DNA of 64,000 nt from Tildeniella torsiva UHER 1998/13D (GTDB lineage: Bacteria > Cyanobacteriota > Cyanobacteriia > Phormidesmidales > Phormidesmidaceae), in assembly GCA_019358835.1 (NCBI GenBank), contig JAHHIH010000006.1, positions 94,813-158,812 of the forward strand. Direction: 5' to 3'. Position numbers and translations under genes: made by a program. This document shows positions 9,129 through 17,804 of this stretch, in pieces (within the stretch, counting starts at the first letter, position 1; every line of letters starts with the position of its first letter). Under the pieces are notes generated by a model. The model had not been told where the DNA came from and made no database searches. It saw nothing but the letters and a program-made list of their open reading frames with translations.

Positions 9129-10007
9129 CTAGCCGTTCACCAAAATGCCGATGCCGGCCAGGGCCACCATTGCCCCTACTACGGCTCGGAGGCTGACGCG
9201 ATCGCCCAGGGCCGCCGCCAGGGGCAGCACAAACAGCGGGCTGGTGGAGGTCAGCGCCTGGGCCACGCCCGTAGCGGCATACTTGAGGGCAATCTGCTGG
9301 AGGTAGATGGCCAGGTAGGTACCCAGACCCGCCGCCAGAGCCACACCGGCCAGCAATCGGGGCGATCGCAGGGGTCTCAGCTGCCCCACCACCGGCCCCT
9401 GCCAGCGCAAAATCCCCACAATGATAACGAAGCCGCCCCCCAGCCTCAGCAGTGAACTCCACATAGGATCCACCTCGGTATCGGCCAGCACCGCCCGCGA
9501 CATGACGGCCCCGGTAGCCTGGCCCAGAGCCGCCAGCACTCCGTACAGCACGCCCCGATAGTCGGATCGGCCAGGGGCGGCCCCCGGCACCCGCTCAGCG
9601 ATCACCCACACCACCCCGGCCAGGGTGAGCCCCATGCCGAGCCAGGCTCGTCCGCTGAGGGTTTCCTGCAAAAAAATCAGGGCCAGCAGGGCCGCTAGGG
9701 GTGGGGCCAGGGTTTCGAGCAGCAGCGCCCGTCGGGGGCCGAGGTGGTTAATGGCGGCAAAGTAGGCCGTATCGCCCAAACCAATACCGATCACGCCGCT
9801 GAGGGCCAGCATACTCACCGCCTGACGATCTAGGCCCGCCGCACTCTGGCCCACCAGCACTAGGGTCAGGGCCAGCAGCACCAGGGCGATCGCCCCCTTA
9901 GCCAGGTTCAGCACCAGGGGCGACAGCGCCTTGCCCAGCCGCCCAAACACCACCGTGGCCACCGCCCACAAAAAGGCGGCCGTTAAAGCCGCGAGTTCAC
10001 CTCCCAT
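9129..10007 (-). CDS. EamA/DMT-family transporter
   Basis: A 292-residue membrane protein with ten predicted hydrophobic helices arranged as two EamA repeats (roughly residues 5-135 and 150-290). It opens with GGELAALTAAFLWAVATVVFGRLG, and each repeat ends with the family's conserved helix (WLGMGLTLAGVVWVIAE and AVVGAMVALAGIGILV). DMT transporters export metabolites such as amino acids or import sugars, so the substrate cannot be told from sequence. It converges with the HugZ-like gene and stands alone. The ATG at 10007 is the natural start. Confidence 0.88.
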   Translation of the reverse strand: MGGELAALTAAFLWAVATVVFGRLGKALSPLVLNLAKGAIALVLLALTLVLVGQSAAGLDRQAVSMLALSGVIGIGLGDTAYFAAINHLGPRRALLLETLAPPLAALLALIFLQETLSGRAWLGMGLTLAGVVWVIAERVPGAAPGRSDYRGVLYGVLAALGQATGAVMSRAVLADTEVDPMWSSLLRLGGGFVIIVGILRWQGPVVGQLRPLRSPRLLAGVALAAGLGTYLAIYLQQIALKYAATGVAQALTSTSPLFVLPLAAALGDRVSLRAVVGAMVALAGIGILVNG

Positions 10008-10169
10008 AGCTGCGTTAGACCTGTGCTAGAACGTTCCAACCTTACGTATGCCACCATAGCGGAATGCAACAGAATCTTTACACTTCTGCCCTAGGAATGT
10101 GCTGATCGGGGATGCGATCGCCGTAGAGAGAACCAAGACAGTCTGACCAATCCTAGGAAATTTTGCGTT

Positions 10170-11813
10170 ATGCGTGTCTGGGCTCTAGCATCGTGCAGCG
10201 GTCTACTGGCTTTGGCGGCCTGTAGCGCCGACCAATCCAGCTCTCCTAACCCGAACGCGGCCCCCATGGATGGGGAAGATACCGCCGACATCCAGTCTCA
10301 GCCGGGGCTAACCGCCACCGCGTCTAGCCCCATGGCTCGCCCCGAGGTGCGCCCCCGACCGGTCATTCAGGGCGGCTATCGCCTTAGCTCAGCTGCGGGG
10401 AAACTAGCCGCTACTCCCACCAGCGGCAAAGCCTTACCCCAGGCCGCAGAGCTGCGTCAACGACTAGAGCACCTGCGGAGTCAGCAGGATTCCCGGCTTT
10501 CGCGATCCACTCCGCGGGTGACCACGCCCCAGCCTGCAACCCTGCCCCGCCCCACCCTCTCTCAAGCCCGCCCCGCTAGCCCAGTGGCTGAGCCCGAGAT
10601 TGCTGCCCTCAACCCCGTCCAGGACAGCAATTTTAGTGCCCAGGGGGTCACCCCGCTGCCAACGCCATTTCGACCAACCCCAATTGATCCCGAGGCCAAC
10701 GTTCCCACCGCCAGCACCGCCGCCGAGTTGGGCGAGGTAGGTACGGGCAACGCTGGCCGTACCTACCCCATTGCGCCACTCCGGCACCAGGGCTATAGCG
10801 CCCGATCCCAGCGGCCCGCCCCGGTGCTGACCGTAGCCCGTGCCGCAGTCGAGTCCCCTTCAACCGCCAGGCTCCACGGCAGTACCTTGACCGCCCAGCA
10901 GCCAGAATCGTTGGCCCCAGGGGAGACAAGTGCTTCTCAGGTGGCCATTGTCGAGGGAAACACATCCCCTCAGCCCAATAGTTTGGAGGCCAGCGCCGTC
11001 TCAACCGATCCCCCAGCCCCAACCATCGCGGCAAGGGCAGAGTCGTCGGCACCAGCACCAGGGGCCGCTGCTAGCCACCAATCCAATGGCCCGGTAGCTT
11101 TAACGCCCATCGTCCAACCCACTGTGGGTCTAGAGCCCAACGGCGAGGGCCACCAGAGCCAAGCCATATCGGCCGCTGTGGCAAGTGCCCCCGTCAACCA
11201 AGCACCGGTATTGTGGGAATCGGCCCGTGCAGAGGCGGCAACTGCCCCTCCCGATAGCCTGCCCCTCAATCTGCCATCTCCCCGACCTAGTCTCGTTAGC
11301 CCTCAGCTCCCTGAATCGGCGGCGGCTCCTGATGGCTCCACCCCTAGGATCAATCTTTCTGAGGCAAGCGCGATTCCTGAACGGAGCGCTGCGCGAATCG
11401 CGGCCCCTGCCTCCCAACCCGTGCTCCCCGACCCCGAGAGCCAACCGCCCGAAGCCGCTGCTCTAGGGGAAGCCCCCGCGACCCCAGAGGTACACCACCA
11501 GAGCCAGGTCAGTCCCGAAGCGGTTCGTCTAATTCCGACAGCGAGTAATCCCGCCAAGGGGTTGCCCATTGCCTACTGCCTATCGCCCAGCGGCCAGCCA
11601 GCGCCAACCACCCTCGAAGCCCAAGGATCATCAACATCGCTGCCGCAGTTTAGCCCCTCTAATCAGGCTGATCCCAGTCTTGATTTGGCCTCTACCTTGA
11701 GCAAAGAAACCCCTATTGCTTCCTGCGTGGATAGGCCCGCTTCCACCGCAGAACTGACGGCCACCCCGCTAACACCATCCCTAGATGCCCTAGACGCTCA
11801 ATCCCAGCCCTAG
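10170..11813 (+). CDS. Large low-complexity Pro/Ala/Ser-rich lipoprotein, function unknown
   Basis: A 547-residue protein beginning with a short hydrophobic signal and an LAAC lipobox (cysteine at about residue 18), so it is probably lipid-anchored outside the cytoplasmic membrane. The remainder is almost entirely disordered-looking, rich in Pro, Ala, Ser, Thr and Gln, without a recognisable globular domain. Near the C-terminus are two similar short motifs, GLPIAYCLSPSG and ETPIASCVDRPA, about 65 residues apart and carrying the only other cysteines, which might form a disulphide. An AGGA about ten bases before the ATG supports the start. The codon pattern matches neighbours, arguing that the frame is real. 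Function unknown; a wall- or envelope-spanning spacer role is a guess. Confidence 0.65.
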   Translation: MRVWALASCSGLLALAACSADQSSSPNPNAAPMDGEDTADIQSQPGLTATASSPMARPEVRPRPVIQGGYRLSSAAGKLAATPTSGKALPQAAELRQRLEHLRSQQDSRLSRSTPRVTTPQPATLPRPTLSQARPASPVAEPEIAALNPVQDSNFSAQGVTPLPTPFRPTPIDPEANVPTASTAAELGEVGTGNAGRTYPIAPLRHQGYSARSQRPAPVLTVARAAVESPSTARLHGSTLTAQQPESLAPGETSASQVAIVEGNTSPQPNSLEASAVSTDPPAPTIAARAESSAPAPGAAASHQSNGPVALTPIVQPTVGLEPNGEGHQSQAISAAVASAPVNQAPVLWESARAEAATAPPDSLPLNLPSPRPSLVSPQLPESAAAPDGSTPRINLSEASAIPERSAARIAAPASQPVLPDPESQPPEAAALGEAPATPEVHHQSQVSPEAVRLIPTASNPAKGLPIAYCLSPSGQPAPTTLEAQGSSTSLPQFSPSNQADPSLDLASTLSKETPIASCVDRPASTAELTATPLTPSLDALDAQSQP

Positions 11814-11919
11814 CCTAGGGATACCTCAACCGCGAGAGCCATCGTTGCATACCCTCGACAGCCCGGTGATCCCAACCTTAGGTTCATAACTGTCGCCAGT
11901 CTGGTTAAGGCATTTCCCC

Positions 11920-11938
11920 ATGAACGTTCAAACGTTTA
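11920..11938. repeat. AACGTT-containing palindrome upstream of hydrolase
   Basis: TGAACGTTCA (a perfect palindrome) followed by AACGTTT. The 14 bases ATGAACGTTCAAAC recur at 48433-48446 inside a longer hairpin. It sits about 110-130 bases before the alpha/beta hydrolase start and could be a regulator binding site. Confidence 0.35.
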
Positions 11939-12048
11939 CCAGGATTTCTTGGTGTCCTAACCGACGTAACTAGGGCCACACCTAGCAACAGCCGCCCAGC
12001 CAGGCTATGGTGAATCGGGTTGCGCTACACCGGGGATCGCCACACACC

Positions 12049-12891
12049 ATGAAACTCCACTGCACCACTCAGGGTACGGGCTTCCCGATATTGTGTTTGC
12101 ACGGACATCCGGGGTCGGCCAAAACCATGGGGGTATTTACAGAACGGCTGAGCGATCGCTACCAAACCCTGGCCCCCGACCTGCGGGGCTACGGTGCCAG
12201 CCAAACGCGATCGCCCTTCGACCTCGACGACAGCCTCACTGACCTAGTAGAACTGCTCGACGCCCAGGGAATCGAGCGCTGCCTGGTGCTGGGCTGGTCG
12301 TTGGGTGGTATTTTGGCGATGGAACTGGCCCTGCGCTATCCCCAACGGGTCGCGGGGCTGGTGCTTGTCGCCACCGCCGCTCGCCCTGTAGGTGCCCACC
12401 CGCCCACCACATGGCTGGAGCTAGTTAACACTGGCCTGGGATCAATCTTGAATGTGATCGCCCCCGGTAACGGGCTGGTACGTCACGGGCTGGGGCCGCG
12501 ATCGCTCTATCGCTACCTGCTGCGGCAGCATACCCCCCACGCCTACCAGCGCTTAGCCAAAGAAGGATTTTGGGCATATCTGGGCACTTCGCCCCTGGCC
12601 AACCGTGCCCTCAACCGCGCCCTGGCCCGCCGCTACAATCGCCTGGGCGATCTGGGAGCGATCGCCGTTCCCTGCCTAGTGCTCTGCGGTGCAGACGACT
12701 GCCACATCACCGCCCAAGCCAGCCTCGAAACCGCTGCTCACCTGCCCAGAGCAGAGAGCCACTGCTACCCCAACACGGCCCACCTGCTGCCCTGGGAAAT
12801 TCCCCATCAGCTGCTGGCCGATATCGATATCTGGCTAGGACAGCACAACGCAGAGCTAACGCTTGGCAACGCCGACCACAGGCCAGCCTAG
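12049..12891 (+). CDS. Alpha/beta hydrolase
   Basis: A 280-residue protein of the alpha/beta hydrolase fold. The oxyanion-hole region is CLHGHPGS, the nucleophile elbow GWSLGG places the catalytic serine at S84, the acid is probably in CGADDCH, and the histidine is in NTAHLLPWE near the C-terminus. The middle cap region (TTWLELVNTGLGSILNVIAP) resembles broad-specificity esterases and C-C hydrolases, so the substrate is open. I start at the ATG at 12049, where the first strand begins. An upstream in-frame ATG at 12007 would add 14 residues and cannot be excluded. It stands alone on the plus strand. Confidence 0.85.
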   Translation: MKLHCTTQGTGFPILCLHGHPGSAKTMGVFTERLSDRYQTLAPDLRGYGASQTRSPFDLDDSLTDLVELLDAQGIERCLVLGWSLGGILAMELALRYPQRVAGLVLVATAARPVGAHPPTTWLELVNTGLGSILNVIAPGNGLVRHGLGPRSLYRYLLRQHTPHAYQRLAKEGFWAYLGTSPLANRALNRALARRYNRLGDLGAIAVPCLVLCGADDCHITAQASLETAAHLPRAESHCYPNTAHLLPWEIPHQLLADIDIWLGQHNAELTLGNADHRPA

Positions 12892-13012
12892 GCCCGCTAA
12901 ACTTAGCCTTCTGGAGGGAGTAGAGCGCTCAGAGCACCAAGGAGTGGTGCTCACCCATCCATGAGACACATAATTTTTCACTGGGCGAACCCCTGGGCGA
13001 TCGCCGAGATTT

Positions 13013-13306
13013 CTAAGGTTGACCGCTAAAAGCCGGAGTCGAAAATCCCCCCACGGGGGTATCCCACTCGTCGGTGATGGTGAGCTGCTCAGGGCTGGGG
13101 CACAGAGAAACCACCATTTGAATATTTTGCGCCCCTTCCTGTTCTAGATCTTCCACGTAGCCGCCCTTAGCACTGTGGGCCTCAGACTCGCTGTCAAAGG
13201 GGCCAAAATAATAGGTGCAGGCGGGCTGACTGGTCTTAATCTCTACCCACCAGGCTTTGCTTTGCCCTAAAACGTTAGCTAAAAAGCGACCTAAAAGATT
13301 ATTCAT
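13013..13306 (-). CDS. DUF1816 protein
   Basis: A 97-residue cyanobacterial protein whose core KAWWVEIKTSQPACTYYFGPFDSESEA and GYVEDLEQEGAQNI matches DUF1816, a small domain I believe is related to the CpcD-like linker fold found capping phycobilisome rods. It is soluble and has no signal peptide. The function of standalone DUF1816 proteins is not established. It lies downstream of rlmB on the same strand across 45 bases, so it may be transcribed separately or with the genes upstream. The ATG at 13306 is the only start consistent with the domain. Confidence 0.85.
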   Translation of the reverse strand: MNNLLGRFLANVLGQSKAWWVEIKTSQPACTYYFGPFDSESEAHSAKGGYVEDLEQEGAQNIQMVVSLCPSPEQLTITDEWDTPVGGFSTPAFSGQP

Positions 13307-13351
13307 AGATCCTGCCTATCTGCCTAGTTTTAAATGTTTTTCAAGGGATAG

Positions 13352-14884
13352 CTACGGCTCTAGGCCATTCTTAGGCAACGCCGCACCAATTTTGGTTATA
13401 CTGCTTTGCTTTTGATTTTGCAAAGAGGAAATTTGTTCCTGCGCTACCCATTGATGACGATAGATCTCATAGAGAGCCATGCCTGTAGCCACTGATGCAT
13501 TTAGGCTAGGAACCGTCCCCCGCAGCGGAATTGATACGAGAGTGTCGCAACTTTGCTGCACGGTCAGGCTGAGGCCGCTGCCCTCGGCTCCCACTACGAT
13601 TACTGTCGGGCGATCGAAGGTGGTGCGGTGCACCGGTTGACTGGCTTCTGAGGACAAGCCATAGATCCAAAATCCCTTTTCTTTCAGGGTGTCGAGGGCG
13701 CGCTTGAGGTTGACAACCCGGGCCACGGGCAAACTTTCTAAAGCTCCTGTTGCGACTTTAGCCACAGTTGCCGTCACCCCTACCGCTCGCCGCTGCGGGA
13801 TCACGATCCCCTGGGCGCCTAGGGCTTCGGCGGTGCGAATAATCGCCCCCAGATTGTGGGGATCGGTAATGCTGTCAGCCGCGATGATCACGGGCACCTT
13901 AGCTGCTCCTAAGGCGGTCTCAATCATCTCATCGAGATCGTGGTAGACGTGGGCGGCAGCCTGGGCGGCAATTCCCTGGTGGTTTGCCCCGGAAGTGATC
14001 TGGTTGAGCCGTATAGTGTCTACTTCGTCAATCACCGCGCCGTTGGCCTTGGCCTCATCGATCAGCGTTAGAAAACGGGGATCGTAGCGTATGCGATCGT
14101 TGACCCATACCCGGTTCAGGGGACGTTGGGCTTGCAGCGCCGCTTCTACAGCATGGCGACCGTAGATCAGATCGGTTTCATCCTGCACATCGTCGCCATC
14201 CCCCGACCCTTGGCGGCTGACCCCAAACGAGCGGGGCGGAGCAGAGTCAGCACGCTCGCCGCCTGCATAGCGAGACTTACCTTCGCCATAGCGGGGTTTG
14301 CCACCTTCATAACGGGGCTTATCGCCGCCATAGCGCGGTTTGTCGTCTTTGAATTTGTCGTCTTTGAAACGGGGTTTACTGCCCTCGTAGCGGGGTTTAT
14401 CATCCCCATAGCGCGGTTTGTCACCTGCCTGACGGGGCTTATCGCCGCCATAGCGCGGTTTGTCGTCTTTGAAACGGGGTTTGCTGCCCTCGTAGCGGGG
14501 TTTTTCATCGCCGTAGCGCGGCTTTTCGCCCCCCTGACGCGGTTTCCCGCCGTCGTAGCGCGGTTTATCGTCACCGTGCCGAGGTTTACCACTGTCGTAG
14601 CGCGGCTTACTGCCCTCGTAGCGGGGTTTTTCACCTGCCTGGCGAGGCTTGTCGTCGCCGTAGCGCGGCTTACCGCCCTCGTAGCGAGGTTTGCCCTCAC
14701 CGTAGCGAGGTTTATCGTCTTTGTAGCGGGGCTTGCCACTGTCATAGCGAGGTTTATCGCTGTCGTAGCGAGGCTTGCCCTCGCCACCCTGACGGGGTTT
14801 GCTGCCTTGGTAACCGTCAGAATTGTGGCGAGGCTCCGGCCCAGAGGAACGGTTGGGGTTGCGGAAAGGCTTTTGGGACGACAT
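13352..14884 (-). CDS. rlmB: SpoU-family 23S rRNA 2'-O-methyltransferase (RlmB-like) with heptad-repeat tail
   Basis: A 510-residue protein. The C-terminal half is a complete SpoU/TrmH methyltransferase: a substrate-binding part starting DLIYGRHAVEAAL, then the knotted SAM-binding domain with the motifs SITDPHNLGAIIRTAEALG, VVGAEGSGLS and IPLRGTVPSLNASVA. RlmB methylates G2251 of 23S rRNA. Residues 29-209 are about 25 copies of a seven-residue unit KPRY(x)3, giving a strongly basic, Tyr/Gly-rich disordered extension that typical RlmB proteins (about 250 residues) lack. The ATG at 14884 fits the protein start; the frame remains open upstream to 15025 but codes an implausible hydrophobic stretch. 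A role of the tail in RNA binding or condensation is inference. Confidence 0.9.
   Translation of the reverse strand: MSSQKPFRNPNRSSGPEPRHNSDGYQGSKPRQGGEGKPRYDSDKPRYDSGKPRYKDDKPRYGEGKPRYEGGKPRYGDDKPRQAGEKPRYEGSKPRYDSGKPRHGDDKPRYDGGKPRQGGEKPRYGDEKPRYEGSKPRFKDDKPRYGGDKPRQAGDKPRYGDDKPRYEGSKPRFKDDKFKDDKPRYGGDKPRYEGGKPRYGEGKSRYAGGERADSAPPRSFGVSRQGSGDGDDVQDETDLIYGRHAVEAALQAQRPLNRVWVNDRIRYDPRFLTLIDEAKANGAVIDEVDTIRLNQITSGANHQGIAAQAAAHVYHDLDEMIETALGAAKVPVIIAADSITDPHNLGAIIRTAEALGAQGIVIPQRRAVGVTATVAKVATGALESLPVARVVNLKRALDTLKEKGFWIYGLSSEASQPVHRTTFDRPTVIVVGAEGSGLSLTVQQSCDTLVSIPLRGTVPSLNASVATGMALYEIYRHQWVAQEQISSLQNQKQSSITKIGAALPKNGLEP
14258..14800 (-). repeat. 21-bp tandem repeat array encoding KPRY heptads
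   Basis: About 25 in-frame units of 21 bases (one has 24 and one has an insertion giving KFKDD) lie inside the rlmB-like gene. The lysine-proline-arginine-tyrosine core is almost invariant (variants KPRQ, KPRF, KPRH, KSRY), while the last three residues alternate among DSG, KDD, GEG, EGG, GDD, EGS and GGD. Larger blocks of several heptads recur, for example EGS-KPRFKDD-KPRYGGD-KPRQAG, which suggests growth by unequal exchange. Confidence 0.95.
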
Positions 14885-15265
14885 AGCCACACCTGATACG
14901 GGGAAAACCAAAAAATTAAGCAGAAAACCTAGGCTAGCACGGCTTACCCCTACCCTATCATCCCTAATTTTTGTAGGCCGACTGCCTAGACGCCGATCGG
15001 CTAGGGCCAGCGCCAGTAGCAACAACGACCCCGACCCAGCAGATCGCGGCTATGTCGCCAATGGGCGCATCTCTAACAGGCCCAGAGAGCAACGCATGTC
15101 TGGCTAAATTAAGGGTCAATCGGCGCACCGCAGCCCTGGGCCAAAGGCTTTTGAGGCAGATCTAAAAAGAAGCTTAAACTTTCAGCATATGGTTCCAAAG
15201 TAACCAACGCCCCAGGAATAATCCTTCACAATGGAAAATGACATCCCCATACCGGAGTGATGCCA

Positions 15266-15649
15266 ATGCCTCACACATCCAACGGTACGAAGCTCGATTG
15301 TCCGGTTCATTTGGTGTTGTCATACATTGGCGGCAAGTGGGCCATTCTCATCTTGCAAGAGCTGTTTCAGGGCAGCCGTCGCACCAACGAGTTTTTGTCG
15401 GCTCTGCCCGGCATTAGCACTAAAACCCTCACCGCCCGTCTGCGGGAGCTAGAAAGCTACGGCTTAGTCAAGCGGACTGTGTTTCCTGAGGTGCCACCAC
15501 GGGTGGAGTATTCGCTGACCCCGAAGGGGCAGGAGGTACAACCCATTATGGTGGCCCTCAACCAGGTAGGGGAGCAGTGGCTAGTGCACAGCCCTAGCGA
15601 TTCGCGCAGCGATCGCCCCGCCACCCTCTACGGTTCCAGAAGCCGCTAG
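15266..15649 (+). CDS. HxlR-family winged-helix regulator
   Basis: A 127-residue DNA-binding protein. CPVHLVLSYIGGKWAILILQEL, the recognition region RTNEFLSALPGISTKTLTARLRELESYGLVKR and the wing VPPRVEYSLTPKG are diagnostic of HxlR. The conserved cysteine just before the first helix (C12) is the residue that senses electrophiles or oxidants in several studied members, so a redox-responsive repressor is plausible. I choose the ATG at 15266 because a GGAG lies eight bases before it; GTG 15257 and ATG 15260 overlap that site. Its stop overlaps by four bases the end of the convergent four-cysteine gene. Target genes are unknown. Confidence 0.9.
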   Translation: MPHTSNGTKLDCPVHLVLSYIGGKWAILILQELFQGSRRTNEFLSALPGISTKTLTARLRELESYGLVKRTVFPEVPPRVEYSLTPKGQEVQPIMVALNQVGEQWLVHSPSDSRSDRPATLYGSRSR

Positions 15650-15882
15650 TCGTTGCTCCAGGTTTCGTGGGGGATCAGATCGCCGATGCGATCGCGCAGA
15701 CCGTAGTCGTTATTTTCTAGCTCAGCCTCAATGTACGGCCATTCTCGGGCCGCGATGTAGCCGCACAACGCACAAATGGGCTGGCAGCGATCTAGCGTGC
15801 CGCAGTCTACCAGCTGCTTGGCCTCATCGCGAATCTCATCTAATGTGTAGTGTCGAGCAAGTGTCGGATTAGCGGTTGTCAT
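15646..15882 (-). CDS. Small four-cysteine protein of unknown function
   Basis: A 78-residue protein. Four cysteines lie close together (C27, C33, C37, C40, in CGTLDRCQPICALC), a spacing that could hold zinc or an iron-sulfur cluster. The flanks are acidic and helical, with no signal peptide or membrane segment. The ATG at 15882 is the likely start; seven more codons upstream are open. The stop overlaps the HxlR stop tail to tail. I recognise it as a conserved cyanobacterial hypothetical type and do not assign a function; a redox or metal role next to a cysteine-bearing HxlR regulator is only suggestive. Confidence 0.7.
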   Translation of the reverse strand: MTTANPTLARHYTLDEIRDEAKQLVDCGTLDRCQPICALCGYIAAREWPYIEAELENNDYGLRDRIGDLIPHETWSND

Positions 15883-16043
15883 AGTTATGGAATAGCCCTC
15901 CAAAAGCTGGATGGCAATGAGGATATGTACTTACCACCCCAACTACATAGTGCAACCCTCACCCAAGGGATCAAAGCAGTTGATGCGTATCCTTACGTTT
16001 GTTCACATGACGCAACAATGTAGTCTGCTATACCATTTTTAGG

Positions 16044-16084
16044 CATTCCAGAGTATCCACGATCTGAATAAATACTCTGGAATG
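16044..16084. terminator. Strong hairpin downstream of the CAP-domain gene
   Basis: CATTCCAGAGTAT at 16044-16056 pairs perfectly with ATACTCTGGAATG at 16072-16084 (13 bp stem, 15-base loop). On the plus strand it is followed by TGCGCTTTTTG; on the minus strand no T tract follows. It lies between the end of the CAP gene (minus) and the promoter side of the four-cysteine gene, so it is most likely a transcription end or processing signal. Confidence 0.5.
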
Positions 16085-16119
16085 TGCGCTTTTTGCCCAA
16101 GCGCTCTGCCTGGTTGAAT

Positions 16120-16644
16120 CTAGCGCGGTCTGGCAAACACCTGTGCCCAGTAAGGGCGATTCGCCCCCGTGGCGTAGCCCACCCCCAGTTCGGTGAAGGC
16201 GGGATTGAGAATATTCTGGCGGTGACCTGGACTATTCATCCAGGCGGCCATCACAGCGGCGGCAGTGGGTTGCCCCATGGCGACGTTTTCACCGATGGTT
16301 GACCAGTTGTACTGGGTGGCGTCAATGCGCGATCGCATCGTTGACCCGTCAGAGCCAGTGTGGCTCATGCGGCGGCTGGTGGCCATATCTTGAGCATGAC
16401 GCTGGGCGGCGGCGGTGAGTTTGTCGTTGAGCACTAGGGGCGGCGCGTTGACCCGCTGGCGTTCGACGTTGACTAGGCGCAGAATCTCCTGGGCGATCGC
16501 CACATCTGCCTGGGCTGCCGTTGCCGCCGGGCGTTGGGCGATCGCCGCTGGCACCATTACCACTGGCAGCAGTCCTGACCCTACGACCACCATTAGAGCA
16601 AGGCTCGCCGATCTGGTGCCTAAAACCTGTTTCCATCGCTGCAT
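16120..16644 (-). CDS. Secreted CAP-domain (SCP/PR1-like) protein
   Basis: A 174-residue protein. The N-terminus is a signal peptide (basic MQRWKQVLGTR, hydrophobic core, cleavage probably after AIAQ). The rest is a compact CAP domain: ILRLVNVERQRVNAPPLVLN, AAQRHAQDMATSRRMSHTGSDGS, IGENVAMG, AVMAAWMNSPGHRQNIL and FTELGVGYA contain the two histidines and the glutamate of the family cavity. Bacterial CAP proteins are extracellular with largely unknown roles. The ATG at 16644 has an AGGAG seven bases before it; the 27-codon upward extension has no support. No other domain is fused. Confidence 0.92.
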   Translation of the reverse strand: MQRWKQVLGTRSASLALMVVVGSGLLPVVMVPAAIAQRPAATAAQADVAIAQEILRLVNVERQRVNAPPLVLNDKLTAAAQRHAQDMATSRRMSHTGSDGSTMRSRIDATQYNWSTIGENVAMGQPTAAAVMAAWMNSPGHRQNILNPAFTELGVGYATGANRPYWAQVFARPR

Positions 16645-16804
16645 AGGTATCTCCTGAGGTGAATAATTAACGGCGATAGACGACCCTGCATGCCCTTGAC
16701 GGCAGCGCCGAATGCGCGGTTCCATCCGATTCCACCTCAGATGCCCAGGTTTAACGCTACAGGCCAGCTAGTCCCATTCAGGATCTCAGCAGCGATCCCA
16801 AACC

Positions 16805-17683
16805 CTAACGAGGGTTCTGGGCCATGAGGCGCTGTACGTCTTCGGCGTGATATGAGCTGCGCGTCAGCGGCGACGACACCACCTGCAAAAACCCCTTCAC
16901 CTCGCCTACCTGTCGCCAGGCGTCAAACTGAGCCGGGGTGACAAACTCCGCCACGGGCAAGTGCTTTGGCCCTGGTGACAGATACTGGCCCAGGGTCAAA
17001 ATATCGCAGTCTACGCTCCGCAGGTCATCCATCACCTGCTGAATCTCAGCGTCGGTTTCACCCAGGCCCGCCATCAGGCCCGACTTGGTGTAAACCCAGG
17101 GGGCCAGCTCGCGGCTGCGGCGCAGCAGTTCGAGCGATCGCCCGTAGTCACCCTGGGGCCGCACCCGCCGGTAAAGCCGGGGCACCGTCTCAGTGTTGTG
17201 GTTGAGCACATGGGGCCGTGACGCCAAGATCGTCTCCAGCGCCTGCCAATTGCCGCACAGGTCAGGAATCAGCACCTCAATGGTGGTGGCTGGGGTCGTC
17301 TGCCGAATCGCTTCAATGCAGGCCACAAACTGGCTTGCCCCGCCATCGGCCAGATCGTCGCGGTTGACCGAGGTAATCACCACGTGTTTGAGCTTCATGC
17401 GCCGCACCGACTCCGCTAGGCGCAAAGGCTCCGTGGGGTCAAGCGCCTGGGGCTTTTTCTCAAAGTCGATGTCGCAGTAAGGGCAGGCCCGAGTGCAGGC
17501 CGGCCCCATAATCAAAAACGTGGCCGTACCGGCCTTGAAGCACTCACCAATGTTGGGGCACGAGGCCTCCTCGCAGACGGTGTTGAGGCCGAGGTCTTGC
17601 AAAATTGCCTTGACCTCGCCCACTCGCTCCCACTGGGGTGCCTTGACCCGTAGCCACTCTGGTTTTACCGCCACCGTCTTCAA
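16805..17683 (-). CDS. lipA: Lipoyl synthase
   Basis: A 292-residue radical-SAM enzyme that inserts two sulfur atoms into protein-bound octanoate, making the lipoyl cofactor of 2-oxoacid dehydrogenases and the glycine cleavage system. Both clusters are visible: the auxiliary CX4CX5C (C37, C42, C48) and the radical-SAM CX3CX2C (C63, C67, C70). [19 protein letters not shown] and [13 protein letters not shown] are typical, as is the terminal RSSYHAE with the serine that ligates the auxiliary cluster. The ATG at 17683 gives the standard length. It is divergent from the L,D-transpeptidase gene, with lipB not in view. Cyanobacteria often have two LipA proteins; which type this is was not decided. 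Confidence 0.96.
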   Translation of the reverse strand: MKTVAVKPEWLRVKAPQWERVGEVKAILQDLGLNTVCEEASCPNIGECFKAGTATFLIMGPACTRACPYCDIDFEKKPQALDPTEPLRLAESVRRMKLKHVVITSVNRDDLADGGASQFVACIEAIRQTTPATTIEVLIPDLCGNWQALETILASRPHVLNHNTETVPRLYRRVRPQGDYGRSLELLRRSRELAPWVYTKSGLMAGLGETDAEIQQVMDDLRSVDCDILTLGQYLSPGPKHLPVAEFVTPAQFDAWRQVGEVKGFLQVVSSPLTRSSYHAEDVQRLMAQNPR

Positions 17684-17804
17684 CCCCGACCTTGTGCTTG
17701 CGCTTTCATCATATCAACCCCGACATCACTTGTCTGGACTGCGTTCTGCCACCGAGGGATGGCAGTATGCTGGAGAAGAGTACCGGGAGACTACACCGAA
17801 CCCG

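Noticed and set aside
14258..14800. CRISPR-like regular repeats
   Set aside because: Units are only 21 bases with no unique spacers, and they translate in frame into a protein tail.
14126..14896. 256-residue open frame on the plus strand
   Set aside because: It is antisense to the heptad repeats of the RlmB-like gene, and its regular hydrophobic pattern is a by-product of the 21-base repeat.
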